The position numbers were made by a program, and so were the translations under genes. A stretch of DNA of 6,061 nt from Alphaproteobacteria bacterium (lineage in GTDB: Bacteria; Pseudomonadota; Alphaproteobacteria; Kiloniellales; J153), in assembly GCA_003693905.1 (NCBI GenBank), contig RFLL01000318.1:1-6061 (forward strand). Direction: 5' to 3'. Under the pieces are notes generated by a model that worked only from the letters and a program-made list of their open reading frames with translations, was not told where the DNA came from and made no database searches. Of this stretch, positions 1 through 5,619 are shown piece after piece. The stretch's first letter is position 1. Each line of letters begins with the position of its first letter.

Positions 1-1592
1 AAGCGCGCGGGATCGCTGGTGAACCAGGCATCGCCGCCTTCCTGTTCGAAGGTCCGGGCGATGCGTTCGATGACGGCGCCGTCGCGCAGCGGTTCACCGC
101 TGGCCTTGTGGACGAATATCGGCAACGGCACGCCCCACAGGCGCTGGCGCGAGATGCACCAGTCGGGGCGGCTTTCGATCATCGCATAGAGGCGGGTGCG
201 CCCGGCCTCGGGGATGAAACGGGTCTGCATGAGCGCCGCCAGCGCCTTCTTGCGCAAATCGTTCGCCTCCATCGAGATGAACCACTGCGGCGTGTTGCGG
301 AAGATGAGCGGCGCCTTCGAACGCCAGGAATGAGGATAGGCGTGGCGCAGGCGTCCTTGCGCCAGCAGCGCGCCGGCCTCGTCTAGCGCCGCGACCACGG
401 CCGGGTTGGCATCGCCCGGCCTGCCTTCGGCCGTATAGACGATGCGGCCGGCGAACAGCGGCACATGATCCATGAAGCGGCCGTCGCCATCGACGGTGAG
501 CGGCATTTCGAGCCCGTGCCTGAGGCCGAGCTCGTAGTCGTCGCTGCCGTGGCCGGGGGCGATGTGAACGAAGCCGGTGCCCTGATCCATGGTCACGAAA
601 TCGCCCGCATGAAGCGGCACGTCGAAATCGTAGCCGCGCCCGCGCAAGGGATGGGCGCACACGGTCCCGGCAAGCGCCGCGCCCGGCAGTTCGGCCACCA
701 CCTCGTGGGCCGCGACCCCGATGTCCTTGAGCACCGAATCGAGCAACGGCCGCGCCACCACCAGGCGCTCGCCCGGACGCGCGCGCGCGCCTTCGGCAAC
801 CTTGCGCACCTCGATCACGACATAGGGCGCATCGGCCTTAAAGGCGACCGCCCGGTTGCCCGGGATGGTCCACGGCGTGGTCGTCCAGATGACCACCGCC
901 GCGCCGGCCAGCGCCGGCTGCGAAGGTGTCACGACGGGAAACCGCACCCAGATCGTGGTCGAGGTGTGATCGTGATATTCGACCTCGGCATCCGCCAGGG
1001 CGGTGCGCTCGACGACCGACCACAGCACCGGCTTGGCGCCGCGATAGAGACCGCCATTGAGAAGGAATTTGCCGACCTCGCGCACGATCTGCGCCTCGGC
1101 GCTGTAGGCCATGGTGGTATAGGGCGTGCGCCAGTCGCCGATCACCCCCAGGCGCTGAAACTCCTCCGTCTGAACGCCGATCCAGTGCTGCGCGAATTCG
1201 CGGCACTGACGACGGAACTCGACCGCCGGAACCTTGTCCTTGTCCTGACCACGGGCGCGGTACTGTTCTTCCACCTTCCACTCGATGGGCAGGCCATGAC
1301 AGTCCCAGCCGGGAACGTAGTTGGCGTCCTTGCCCAGCATCTGCTGCGAGCGGTTGATGACGTCCTTGAGGATCTTGTTGAGGGCATGGCCCATGTGGAG
1401 ATGGCCGTTGGCGTACGGCGGCCCGTCGTGAAGGACGAACTTCTCGCGCCCGGCCGCGGCCTTGCGCAGCCGGCCGTAAAGATCCATCTCCTGCCAGCGG
1501 CGCAGTATCTCGGGCTCGCGGGCGGGCAGACCGGCGCGCATCGGAAAATCGGTGCGCGGCAGAAAAACAGTGGCTTTGTAATCGACGCTCAT
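1..1592 (-). CDS. ileS: Isoleucyl-tRNA synthetase, N-terminal 530 codons (runs off the left edge)
   Basis: This class I aminoacyl-tRNA synthetase charges tRNA-Ile with isoleucine in the cytoplasm and edits mischarged valine. Reading from the ATG at 1592, the protein begins [20 protein letters not shown]. The ATP-binding HIGH motif appears as HMGH (residues 66-69), in the context [18 protein letters not shown]. The CP1 editing domain shows [11 protein letters not shown] (236-246) and [16 protein letters not shown] (338-353), which includes the conserved editing aspartate. Past the editing domain the catalytic core resumes with [14 protein letters not shown] (from residue 478). The KMSKS loop and the C-terminal zinc region lie outside the window; the family is usually about 930-960 residues. 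No clear Shine-Dalgarno sequence precedes the ATG. The start overlaps, as ATGA, the stop of a long frame left open by the frameshifted antitoxin upstream. A promoter at 1653-1681 points at this gene. The identification is near certain. Confidence 0.97.
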   Translation of the reverse strand, partial: MSVDYKATVFLPRTDFPMRAGLPAREPEILRRWQEMDLYGRLRKAAAGREKFVLHDGPPYANGHLHMGHALNKILKDVINRSQQMLGKDANYVPGWDCHGLPIEWKVEEQYRARGQDKDKVPAVEFRRQCREFAQHWIGVQTEEFQRLGVIGDWRTPYTTMAYSAEAQIVREVGKFLLNGGLYRGAKPVLWSVVERTALADAEVEYHDHTSTTIWVRFPVVTPSQPALAGAAVVIWTTTPWTIPGNRAVAFKADAPYVVIEVRKVAEGARARPGERLVVARPLLDSVLKDIGVAAHEVVAELPGAALAGTVCAHPLRGRGYDFDVPLHAGDFVTMDQGTGFVHIAPGHGSDDYELGLRHGLEMPLTVDGDGRFMDHVPLFAGRIVYTAEGRPGDANPAVVAALDEAGALLAQGRLRHAYPHSWRSKAPLIFRNTPQWFISMEANDLRKKALAALMQTRFIPEAGRTRLYAMIESRPDWCISRQRLWGVPLPIFVHKASGEPLRDGAVIERIARTFEQEGGDAWFTSDPAR

Positions 1593-1652
1593 GAGCGGGA
1601 ATGCCAGGCGATAAGGGGCCGAACGCGGGGCCCGCGGGTGTCGGGCGCGCGG

Positions 1653-1681
1653 ATGTTATGGATGCCCCGGCACAGCGTCAA
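1653..1681 (-). promoter_or_regulatory. Sigma70-like promoter for ileS
   Basis: Read on the minus strand, TTGACG (1676-1681) is followed by a 17-base spacer and TAACAT (1653-1658). This matches the consensus hexamers at 5 of 6 and 4 of 6 positions. Transcription would start near 1646 and give a leader of about 54 nt before the ileS ATG. The site lies in the 148-base gap after the toxin gene, so ileS expression need not depend on the toxin-antitoxin operon. The leader contains a small GC hairpin (GCCCG/CGGGC arms near 1630-1646) and no T-box-like element that I can recognise. Confidence 0.6.
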
Positions 1682-1740
1682 GGAAAGCCGGCGTTTCAAC
1701 GACGCCTCTTCAGGTCCGACGGCATGGCCAGTGCAAAAAA

Positions 1741-2082
1741 TCACGCCAATCCCAAAAATACGAGGATCGCACGGTTCAGGCGCACGATGTCGGCGTCGTC
1801 CAGACGCCCGAGACGGCGCCCCAGGCGCGTTTTCGACACCGTCGTGATCTTGTCGATCATCAGGCGTGAAACCGTCTGCACGCCGTTTCGTTCGTTGGAT
1901 ATGACGGGAAGGCGAATCAGCGCGGCCTCGGTCTCGTCCGTTGTGAAGGCGCACAACGTGACCGAAGCGGTGGCATCGAACCGGTCGTCCTGTACGATTA
2001 CGGCAGGTACGGCAGGGCGCGGTTTCCCGGCATAGCCGGTGCCCGAGACGGTCCAGACGTCGCCGCGCCGCACACGCTTCAT
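1741..2082 (-). CDS. MazF/PemK-family toxin of a type II toxin-antitoxin system
   Basis: This 113-residue protein looks like a MazF/PemK endoribonuclease, a family that cuts mRNA at short sequence motifs and stops growth unless bound by its antitoxin. Family features in order are RRGDVWTV at the N-terminus, GKPRPAV (19-25), VIVQDDRFD, an RLPV strand, the [11 protein letters not shown] segment, and a C-terminal [20 protein letters not shown] helix. Length and both ends fit a full-length member. The oddity is PAVPAV at residues 23-28, encoded by a perfect 9-bp tandem duplication; as I recall the family, this motif has a single PAV. The start codon overlaps the antitoxin stop as ATGA, the usual translational coupling. 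The last codons (GTA TTT TTG GGA TTG) are AT-rich for this neighbourhood, which hints at horizontal origin. Six T residues follow the stop directly, without an obvious hairpin. Family is confident; whether it is active is doubtful. Confidence 0.9.
   Translation of the reverse strand: MKRVRRGDVWTVSGTGYAGKPRPAVPAVIVQDDRFDATASVTLCAFTTDETEAALIRLPVISNERNGVQTVSRLMIDKITTVSKTRLGRRLGRLDDADIVRLNRAILVFLGLA
1999..2016 (-). repeat. Perfect 9-bp tandem duplication inside the toxin gene
   Basis: On the minus strand CCTGCCGTA occurs twice back to back (2008-2016, then 1999-2007). It keeps the reading frame and encodes Pro-Ala-Val twice (residues 23-28), within the conserved segment that normally runs from the KPRPAV motif straight into the next beta-strand. 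Replication slippage is the likely origin. Confidence 0.9.
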
Positions 2083-2359
2083 GCGTCGCCCAAATCCGAT
2101 ACTGCATCAATGAAAGCCTGGCCCTCGCGGGCATGGCTGCTCCTGGCAACCGCCTGCGACTGGAGGCGGGCCTCGTTGCGAAGCTCGGCGTACGTGTGTC
2201 CGGCACCCAGATCTGGATCAGCCTGAGCCCGCGCGCCCGCATGCGCTCGCGATACCTTTGCACCTTGCGGCGCCCCTTCGCAGCATCACATGGTGCCTGC
2301 GTCTTCTCGGCCCCTGTCTTGCCGGTCTTCGCCCTGTCGGTCTTCTTCGAAGCCGTCAT
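2079..2359 (-). pseudogene. DUF3018/MazE-like antitoxin gene with an apparent one-base deletion
   Basis: This would encode the antitoxin that neutralises the adjacent MazF-like toxin and represses the operon. From the ATG at 2359 the frame gives a lysine-rich N-terminus, then [20 protein letters not shown] and [12 protein letters not shown] (residues 50-61). That is the typical DUF3018 signature. Similarity then stops in that frame and resumes in the -1 frame with [14 protein letters not shown] and [14 protein letters not shown], ending at the TGA at 2079-2081, which overlaps the toxin start as ATGA. The span of 281 bases is one short of a whole number of codons. Restoring one A near 2177 gives a 93-residue antitoxin. 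Family similarity places the break near residue 61, although the -1 frame is open from about residue 25. No slippery heptamer is visible at the junction. It may be a real pseudogene or a sequencing error. GAAGGCGGG upstream could serve as the ribosome binding site. Confidence 0.75.
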
Positions 2360-2373
2360 GCCGCGGCCCGCCT

Positions 2374-2391
2374 TCGGTTACATGTAACCGA
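2374..2391. promoter_or_regulatory. 18-bp perfect palindrome, probable toxin-antitoxin operator
   Basis: TCGGTTACATGTAACCGA is a perfect dyad with no spacer, centred 23-24 bases upstream of the antitoxin start. Type II antitoxins commonly bind such dyads in their own promoter, alone or complexed with toxin, to repress the operon. No convincing -35/-10 pair could be assigned around it. A second, shorter palindrome, GCCGCGGC (2360-2367), directly abuts the antitoxin ATG. Confidence 0.6.
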
Positions 2392-2428
2392 TGTCGGACG
2401 CCGGGACGAAACAAGCAAGGCGTAGCGA

Positions 2429-2448
2429 ATCAGGGCAGATCAGGGCAA
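2429..2448. repeat. Two 10-bp direct repeats upstream of the antitoxin
   Basis: ATCAGGGCAG is followed directly by ATCAGGGCAA, and a looser partial copy (ACAGGGG) follows. The pair lies between the ribF stop and the antitoxin palindrome. A 10-bp period puts both copies on the same face of the helix, which is compatible with a regulatory site, but simple slippage would look the same. Confidence 0.5.
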
Positions 2449-2466
2449 ACAGGGGGGCGAAAAGCC

Positions 2467-3486
2467 TCACTCGGGTGCTTCCGGCACCGCGGGGCCGGAC
2501 GACGGGGTCAGGAACGGGCTGGCCGGCCATCCGGCCTGCCACACCTCGCCGGCCAGGATGACCCGGGCGCGGCGCGCATCCTCGGCCATCCGGGCCCGCA
2601 TCGCCTCAAGGTCGGAGAACGTCATTTCCGGACGCAGATAATCGACCAGGGCGGTGCGCATGTGCTGCCCGTAAAGATCGGCCTCGAAGTCGAACAGATG
2701 CACCTCCAACAGAGGCCGGCCATCGGATTCGACCATCGGCCGCACGCCCAGATTGGCGACGCCGGGGTGCCAGACCGTCCGCTCGCCGCGGTCGATACCG
2801 GCGCGTACGGCATAGACGCCGAAGGCCGGTACCAGAAAATCGTCGAGGTCGATGTTGGCGGTCGGAAACCCGAGCTTGCGACCGAGGCGCGCGCCGGCCT
2901 GTACCCGGCCTTCGATCTCCCAGTAGCGCCCGAGCAGGAGAGCGGCACGGGTCGGGTCGCCGGCCGTAAGATAGCGACGCACCGCGCTCGAGGAATAGAC
3001 CTCGCCGGTTGGCCCGATCACCCGCTCCAGCACCGTCACCCCGAAGCCGAGTTCTTCGCCCAGCGCCCGCAGGAATGCCGGGTCGCCCCGGCGCTTGTGA
3101 CCAAAGGCGAAGTTGCCGCCGACCACGACGTGGCGCACACCCAGATCGCGCACCAGAATGTCGCGCACGAAGGCCTCGGCGCTGAGCCGTGACAGGGCTT
3201 CGTTGAAGGTCAGAAAGAACACGTGATCGACGCCGAGCGCCTCCAGGAGACGTGCTTTGAGCCGGAACGAGGTGAGCTGGAACGGCGGATCGTGGGGGCG
3301 AAAGAAGCGCCGCGGATGCGGCTCGAAGGTGAGCACCGCCCGTGGTGCACCGAGACGGGCGGCGATGCGTCCAACCTCGGCCAGCACCGCCTGATGGCCG
3401 CGATGAACGCCGTCGAAATTGCCGATCGCGACGACCGCGCCACGCGCCTCGGGCGGCAGTTCGGCGGTATGTCGGAAGATCGCCAT
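2467..3486 (-). CDS. ribF: Bifunctional riboflavin kinase / FAD synthetase
   Basis: RibF converts riboflavin to FMN with ATP and then adenylates FMN to FAD, in the cytoplasm. The 339-residue protein has both domains in the usual order. The N-terminal nucleotidyltransferase carries VVAIGNFDGVHRGHQAVL (18-35), with the HxGH nucleotide-binding motif, then TFEPHPRRFF (53-62), GGNFAFGHKRRGD (123-135) and the SSSAVRRYL segment (165-173). The C-terminal flavokinase carries GRKLGFPTANI (202-212), the PTAN metal/ATP site, and LLEVHLFDF (259-267), with the catalytic glutamate expected at E261. The length is slightly above the roughly 310 typical residues because of a proline-rich tail (about 320-339). 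The start at 3486 gives the expected N-terminus, although no clear Shine-Dalgarno sequence precedes it. ileS lies downstream in the same direction, but the toxin-antitoxin cassette separates them. No strong terminator follows ribF, so read-through into the cassette is possible. Confidence 0.96.
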   Translation of the reverse strand: MAIFRHTAELPPEARGAVVAIGNFDGVHRGHQAVLAEVGRIAARLGAPRAVLTFEPHPRRFFRPHDPPFQLTSFRLKARLLEALGVDHVFFLTFNEALSRLSAEAFVRDILVRDLGVRHVVVGGNFAFGHKRRGDPAFLRALGEELGFGVTVLERVIGPTGEVYSSSAVRRYLTAGDPTRAALLLGRYWEIEGRVQAGARLGRKLGFPTANIDLDDFLVPAFGVYAVRAGIDRGERTVWHPGVANLGVRPMVESDGRPLLEVHLFDFEADLYGQHMRTALVDYLRPEMTFSDLEAMRARMAEDARRARVILAGEVWQAGWPASPFLTPSSGPAVPEAPE

Positions 3487-3523
3487 GGAAAATGTTCACG
3501 GCCTCGCGCAGGGTCCTGACGAC

Positions 3524-3546
3524 GGCGGGGTCCGGGGCTTCCCGCC
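3524..3546 (-). other. GC-rich hairpin in the ribF leader
   Basis: GGCGGG (3524-3529) and CCCGCC (3541-3546) can pair across an 11-base loop. The hairpin would sit about 40 bases upstream of the ribF start on the minus-strand transcript. There is no U-run, so it is not a terminator. I do not see the conserved segments of an FMN riboswitch. Confidence 0.35.
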
Positions 3547-3563
3547 CCCCGCGCAACCTGCGG

Positions 3564-3591
3564 ACCTTAGAGCATTATCCGGTGATGTGAA
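3564..3591 (-). promoter_or_regulatory. Candidate ribF promoter
   Basis: On the minus strand TTCACA (3586-3591, 5 of 6 to the -35 consensus) is followed by 16 bases and TAAGGT (3564-3569, weak -10). A better -10-like hexamer, GATAAT (3574-3579), overlaps the spacer but has no good -35 at the right distance. A start here would give a leader of about 70 nt before ribF. It is the only promoter-like region in the gap between the hydratase gene and ribF. Confidence 0.3.
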
Positions 3592-3638
3592 ATCGGTGCC
3601 GGAGTAAAATCGGGCCCGGCCGCACCTCACCGCACAGC

Positions 3639-3655
3639 AAAAGCTCACCGCGAGC
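3639..3655 (-). terminator. Weak candidate terminator of the hydratase gene
   Basis: On the minus strand GCTC and GAGC arms (3652-3655 and 3643-3646) flank a 5-base loop, followed by four T residues. The stem is only 4 bp, so this is marginal. It lies about 55 bases after the hydratase stop codon. Confidence 0.22.
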
Positions 3656-3656
3656 C

Positions 3657-3720
3657 GGAACTTCAGCGGGCTGGAACTTCAGCGGATCGGAACCTCGGCA
3701 GGTCGGGGCCTCAGTTGGTT
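3657..3720. repeat. Four degenerate copies of a 16-bp tandem repeat
   Basis: The copies are GGAACTTCAGCGGGCT (3657-3672), GGAACTTCAGCGGATC (3673-3688), GGAACCTCGGCAGGTC (3689-3704) and the diverged GGGGCCTCAGTTGGTT (3705-3720). The first two differ at only two or three positions. The last copy contains the stop and final codons of the hydratase gene (stop at 3711-3713). The period of 16 is not a multiple of three and no gene is read through it. It looks like a minisatellite grown by slippage from the 3' end of the gene. Confidence 0.8.
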
Positions 3721-4217
3721 GCAGTCGGTCCTCCCGACACCGCGTCCTTGGCCCGGCCGTTGCCTTTGGCTGCCGCGGCATCCAGAACCTCGGTCCGGCG
3801 GTTGACCATCAGGACCGCCTCGCCGTCGACGACCACGGTCTCGTCGACCAGACATACGGTCTCCAGGGTGACCCGTTTGCGCTTGTCGTCGATCTCCTTG
3901 ACCGTGACCCGCGCCGTCACCGTATCGCCGGATTTGACCGGGGCGCGGAAGCGCAGGGTTTGGCTGAGATAGATGCACCCCGGTCCGGGCAGGCGGGTGC
4001 CCAGCACGGTCGAGATGAAGCTGGCCGACAGCAGGCCATGGGCGATGCGCCCCTTGAAGGCCGTCTGATCCGCAAAATGCGCATCCAGATGCACCGGATT
4101 GGTATCGCCGGAGATGCCGGCGAACATCACGATATCGGCATCGGTGATCGTTTTGGCGAAGAGACTCGTCATGCCGACGGACAAGTCTTCGAGGAAGTAA
4201 CCGTGTTTTTCCTCCAT
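3711..4217 (-). CDS. MaoC-like (R)-specific enoyl-CoA hydratase
   Basis: This hot-dog-fold protein probably hydrates trans-2-enoyl-CoA to (R)-3-hydroxyacyl-CoA, as PhaJ does when it links beta-oxidation to polyhydroxyalkanoate synthesis. The hydratase signature FAGISGDTNPVHLD (32-45) carries the catalytic pair D38 and H43, with the same spacing as D31/H36 of Aeromonas PhaJ. It is followed by FKGRIAHGLLSASFIS (54-69) and the LRFRAPVKSGDTVTA strand (88-102). The core ends near residue 140, leaving an Ala/Gly-rich tail that looks disordered. I start it at the ATG at 4217 (168 residues) because GGGAAAGGGTG upstream could act as a ribosome binding site and the protein begins just before the usual first strand. 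In-frame ATGs at 4241 and 4292 are alternatives. It is transcribed divergently from glpR. No polyhydroxyalkanoate gene is in the window, so the pathway assignment is inference; related MaoC dehydratases act on other acyl-CoAs. Confidence 0.88.
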   Translation of the reverse strand: MEEKHGYFLEDLSVGMTSLFAKTITDADIVMFAGISGDTNPVHLDAHFADQTAFKGRIAHGLLSASFISTVLGTRLPGPGCIYLSQTLRFRAPVKSGDTVTARVTVKEIDDKRKRVTLETVCLVDETVVVDGEAVLMVNRRTEVLDAAAAKGNGRAKDAVSGGPTATN

Positions 4218-4251
4218 TTGGAACACCCTTTCCCGATCCATCCCCGGGTCG

Positions 4252-4281
4252 ATTATGACCCATTTTGCTGCGATGCCGCAA
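4252..4281 (-). promoter_or_regulatory. Candidate proximal promoter of the hydratase gene
   Basis: On the minus strand TTGCGG (4276-4281) is followed by 18 bases and CATAAT (4252-4257, 5 of 6 to TATAAT). Transcription from about 4245 would give a leader of roughly 28 nt to the ATG at 4217, and would exclude the upstream start at 4292. The -35 overlaps the GCAAC-TTT-GTTGC dyad at 4278-4290. Confidence 0.4.
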
Positions 4282-4296
4282 CTTTGTTGCATTGCA
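4278..4296. promoter_or_regulatory. Overlapping dyads, possible operator of the hydratase gene
   Basis: GCAAC-TTT-GTTGC (4278-4290) is a perfect 5-bp inverted repeat. It overlaps TGCA-T-TGCA (4288-4296), another dyad with a one-base centre. Both cover or abut the -35 of the proximal promoter. TGC/GCA-rich sites are described for the polyhydroxyalkanoate regulator PhaR in alphaproteobacteria, which would fit a PhaJ-like gene, but I assign no regulator here. Confidence 0.35.
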
Positions 4297-4331
4297 GCTT
4301 AATGAACGCATGCCGCCTTCGCAAGCCGGGT

Positions 4332-4360
4332 TTGATATGCATGCAGCGCAATTGTCGCAA
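4332..4360 (-). promoter_or_regulatory. Candidate distal promoter of the hydratase gene
   Basis: On the minus strand TTGCGA (4355-4360) is followed by exactly 17 bases and TATCAA (4332-4337), each matching consensus at 4 of 6 positions. It would give a leader of about 108 nt. The spacer contains part of a loose dyad with CATGC (4340-4344) and GCATG (4362-4366) arms. Confidence 0.3.
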
Positions 4361-4366
4361 CGCATG

Positions 4367-4529
4367 ATTAACCTCCGGTTTCGGCACTGCAGAAAAGCCG
4401 GGAAAGATAGTGGGAACGGCCGCCGGCCCGGCGCTTCCCGCCCGTGCCGGTCCATGCGCCGCCCGCGTACCGCCCCGCTCTGCGCACGGTTTCGCGCCCC
4501 GGTTTCGCCTCTCGGAGGCAGGCGCCGCC
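4367..4529. other. Intergenic stretch with nothing recognised
   Basis: This is the centre of the 424-base divergent gap between the hydratase gene and glpR. It is GC-rich, and reading frames exist in several phases, but none gives a protein I recognise or a credible ribosome binding site. I saw no RNA gene, long repeat or strong promoter in it. Confidence 0.4.
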
Positions 4530-4559
4530 TTGGCCCCAGCCATGAAGACGCGCTATGTT
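4530..4559 (+). promoter_or_regulatory. Candidate glpR promoter
   Basis: TTGGCC (4530-4535) is followed by 18 bases and TATGTT (4554-4559), each 4 of 6 to consensus. Transcription would start near 4566, downstream of the ATG at 4555, which supports choosing the later ATG at 4642 and gives a leader of about 76 nt. A TTGACG at 4559-4564 has no matching -10. Confidence 0.3.
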
Positions 4560-4612
4560 TGACGTCATCCTGGTCGCCCGGGCCGACCCGGTTGGGAACG
4601 GACAAATCGAAA

Positions 4613-4636
4613 GTGAAGTGAAAGTGAAAAGTTCAC
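4613..4636 (+). repeat. Three GTGAA repeats closing with TTCAC just before glpR
   Basis: GTGAA occurs at 4613-4617, 4618-4622 and 4624-4628. The last copy pairs with TTCAC (4632-4636) as a perfect inverted repeat with a 3-base centre. The element ends 5 bases before the glpR ATG. It could be an operator for autoregulation, a small hairpin limiting ribosome entry, or a purine-rich ribosome landing site in place of a Shine-Dalgarno sequence. Confidence 0.5.
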
Positions 4637-4641
4637 GCGCC

Positions 4642-5421
4642 ATGACACCCCGCCCGCGCCAGGAACAGATTCTCGACCTGGTCCGCCGGCGCGGCTTCGT
4701 TTCGATCGACGAACTGGCCCAGCGGTTCGGGGTGACGACCCAGACCATCCGACGTGATATCAACGAATTATGCCGGCGTGCCCTGTTGCGGCGTTATCAC
4801 GGCGGGGCTGGGCTGCCGTCGAGCGTCGAAAATCTCGCCTATACCACCCGTCAGGTCCTGTGCCTGGAGGAAAAGCGGCGCATCGCGCGCATGGTCTCGG
4901 CCCATATCCCCGATCACGCCTCGCTGTTCATCAACATCGGCACGACGACGGAAGAGATCGCCCGCACCCTGACCGATCACGAGGGCCTGCGCATCATCAC
5001 CAACAATCTGAACGTGGCCAGCATCCTGAGCAGCAACCCCGGGTTCGAGGTCATCGTGGCCGGCGGCGTGGTCCGCAGCCGCGACCGCGGCATCGTCGGC
5101 GCCGCCACCATCGACTTGGTGCGCCAGTTCAAGGTCGATTTCGGAATCATTGGCATCAGCGGCATCGACGAAGACGGCACGCTGCTCGACTTCGACTATC
5201 AGGAAGTGCGCGTCGCCCAGGCGATCATCGCCAATTCGCGCCAGGTCTTTCTTGCCGCCGATCACACCAAGTTCGGGCGCAGTGCGATGGTGCGCCTCGG
5301 CCACATTTCACAGATCAATGCCCTGTTCACCGACCGGCCGCCGCCGCCGGCCTTCCGCGACATGCTGAATGCGGCCGAGATCGAGGTCCACACGGCCGAC
5401 CGCGACGCCGCCGCCGCCTGA
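4642..5421 (+). CDS. glpR: GlpR, DeoR-family repressor of the glycerol-3-phosphate regulon
   Basis: GlpR represses glycerol-3-phosphate genes and is released by glycerol-3-phosphate. From the ATG at 4642 it is 259 residues, close to the 252 of E. coli GlpR. The N-terminal winged helix-turn-helix covers about residues 5-55, with [20 protein letters not shown] (21-40) as the DeoR signature, followed by [12 protein letters not shown]. The C-terminal effector domain shows [11 protein letters not shown] (97-107), [11 protein letters not shown] (119-129), the phosphate-site region [20 protein letters not shown] (171-190) and [11 protein letters not shown] (207-217). These resemble E. coli GlpR segment for segment. 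An ATG at 4555 would add 29 residues and GTGs at 4618 and 4624 would add a few, but the added residues do not look like GlpR. No good ribosome binding site precedes 4642. glpD follows on the same strand, which supports the specificity call over other DeoR regulators. Confidence 0.94.
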   Translation: MTPRPRQEQILDLVRRRGFVSIDELAQRFGVTTQTIRRDINELCRRALLRRYHGGAGLPSSVENLAYTTRQVLCLEEKRRIARMVSAHIPDHASLFINIGTTTEEIARTLTDHEGLRIITNNLNVASILSSNPGFEVIVAGGVVRSRDRGIVGAATIDLVRQFKVDFGIIGISGIDEDGTLLDFDYQEVRVAQAIIANSRQVFLAADHTKFGRSAMVRLGHISQINALFTDRPPPPAFRDMLNAAEIEVHTADRDAAAA

Positions 5422-5547
5422 CCTGCCCTTCCGGCTTTCCCAGCGCGCACGGCGCGGGTGGGATTGCTTGGCCAACGGACCCGGCCCGGCCGCACCGCAG
5501 GACACGGTGATCGCAACCTGAACGCCCCCGCCTCCGCCCAAGGCCTG

Positions 5548-5598
5548 CCCGGTTTCCCGGGACCTGTCCCCTTCTCGCCCCCGGATTGCCGAATCCGG
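5548..5598 (+). other. Cluster of three small hairpins after glpR
   Basis: CCCGG-TTTC-CCGGG (5548-5561), GGGAC-CT-GTCCC (5559-5570, overlapping the first) and CCGGATT-GCCG-AATCCGG (5581-5598, 7-bp stem) lie in the first part of the 358-base glpR-glpD gap. None is followed by a T-run, so none is a standard intrinsic terminator. The 7-bp stem is the best candidate for ending or stabilising the glpR transcript. Between 5422 and 5547 I see nothing recognisable. Confidence 0.35.
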
Positions 5599-5619
5599 AT
5601 CGGCCCGGCAATGGCTGGA

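Noticed and set aside
1735..1760. Intrinsic terminator after the toxin gene
   Set aside because: Six T residues follow the stop codon, but no GC-rich stem precedes them.
465..1847. 460-codon plus-strand open frame
   Set aside because: It is antisense to ileS, whose conserved motifs fix the coding strand. Long antisense frames are common in high-GC genes, and the translation shows no recognisable domain.
2170..2185. Programmed -1 frameshift in the antitoxin
   Set aside because: There is no X-XXY-YYZ slippery heptamer at the junction and no clear downstream pseudoknot. A one-base deletion or a sequencing error is simpler.
2290..3192. 300-codon plus-strand open frame
   Set aside because: It is antisense to ribF and the antitoxin, with no recognisable domain.
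3487..3563. FMN riboswitch in front of ribF
   Set aside because: Only one GC-rich hairpin is present. The conserved multi-stem pattern of the RFN element is absent.
3679..4605. 308-codon minus-strand open frame
   Set aside because: It reads the hydratase gene in another frame and crosses its promoter region. The hydratase frame holds the conserved catalytic motif.
4265..4621. 118-codon plus-strand open frame in the divergent gap
   Set aside because: It has no ribosome binding site, gives an unrecognised arginine-rich translation, and overlaps the candidate promoters.
4768..5304. 178-codon minus-strand open frame
   Set aside because: It is antisense to the conserved core of glpR.
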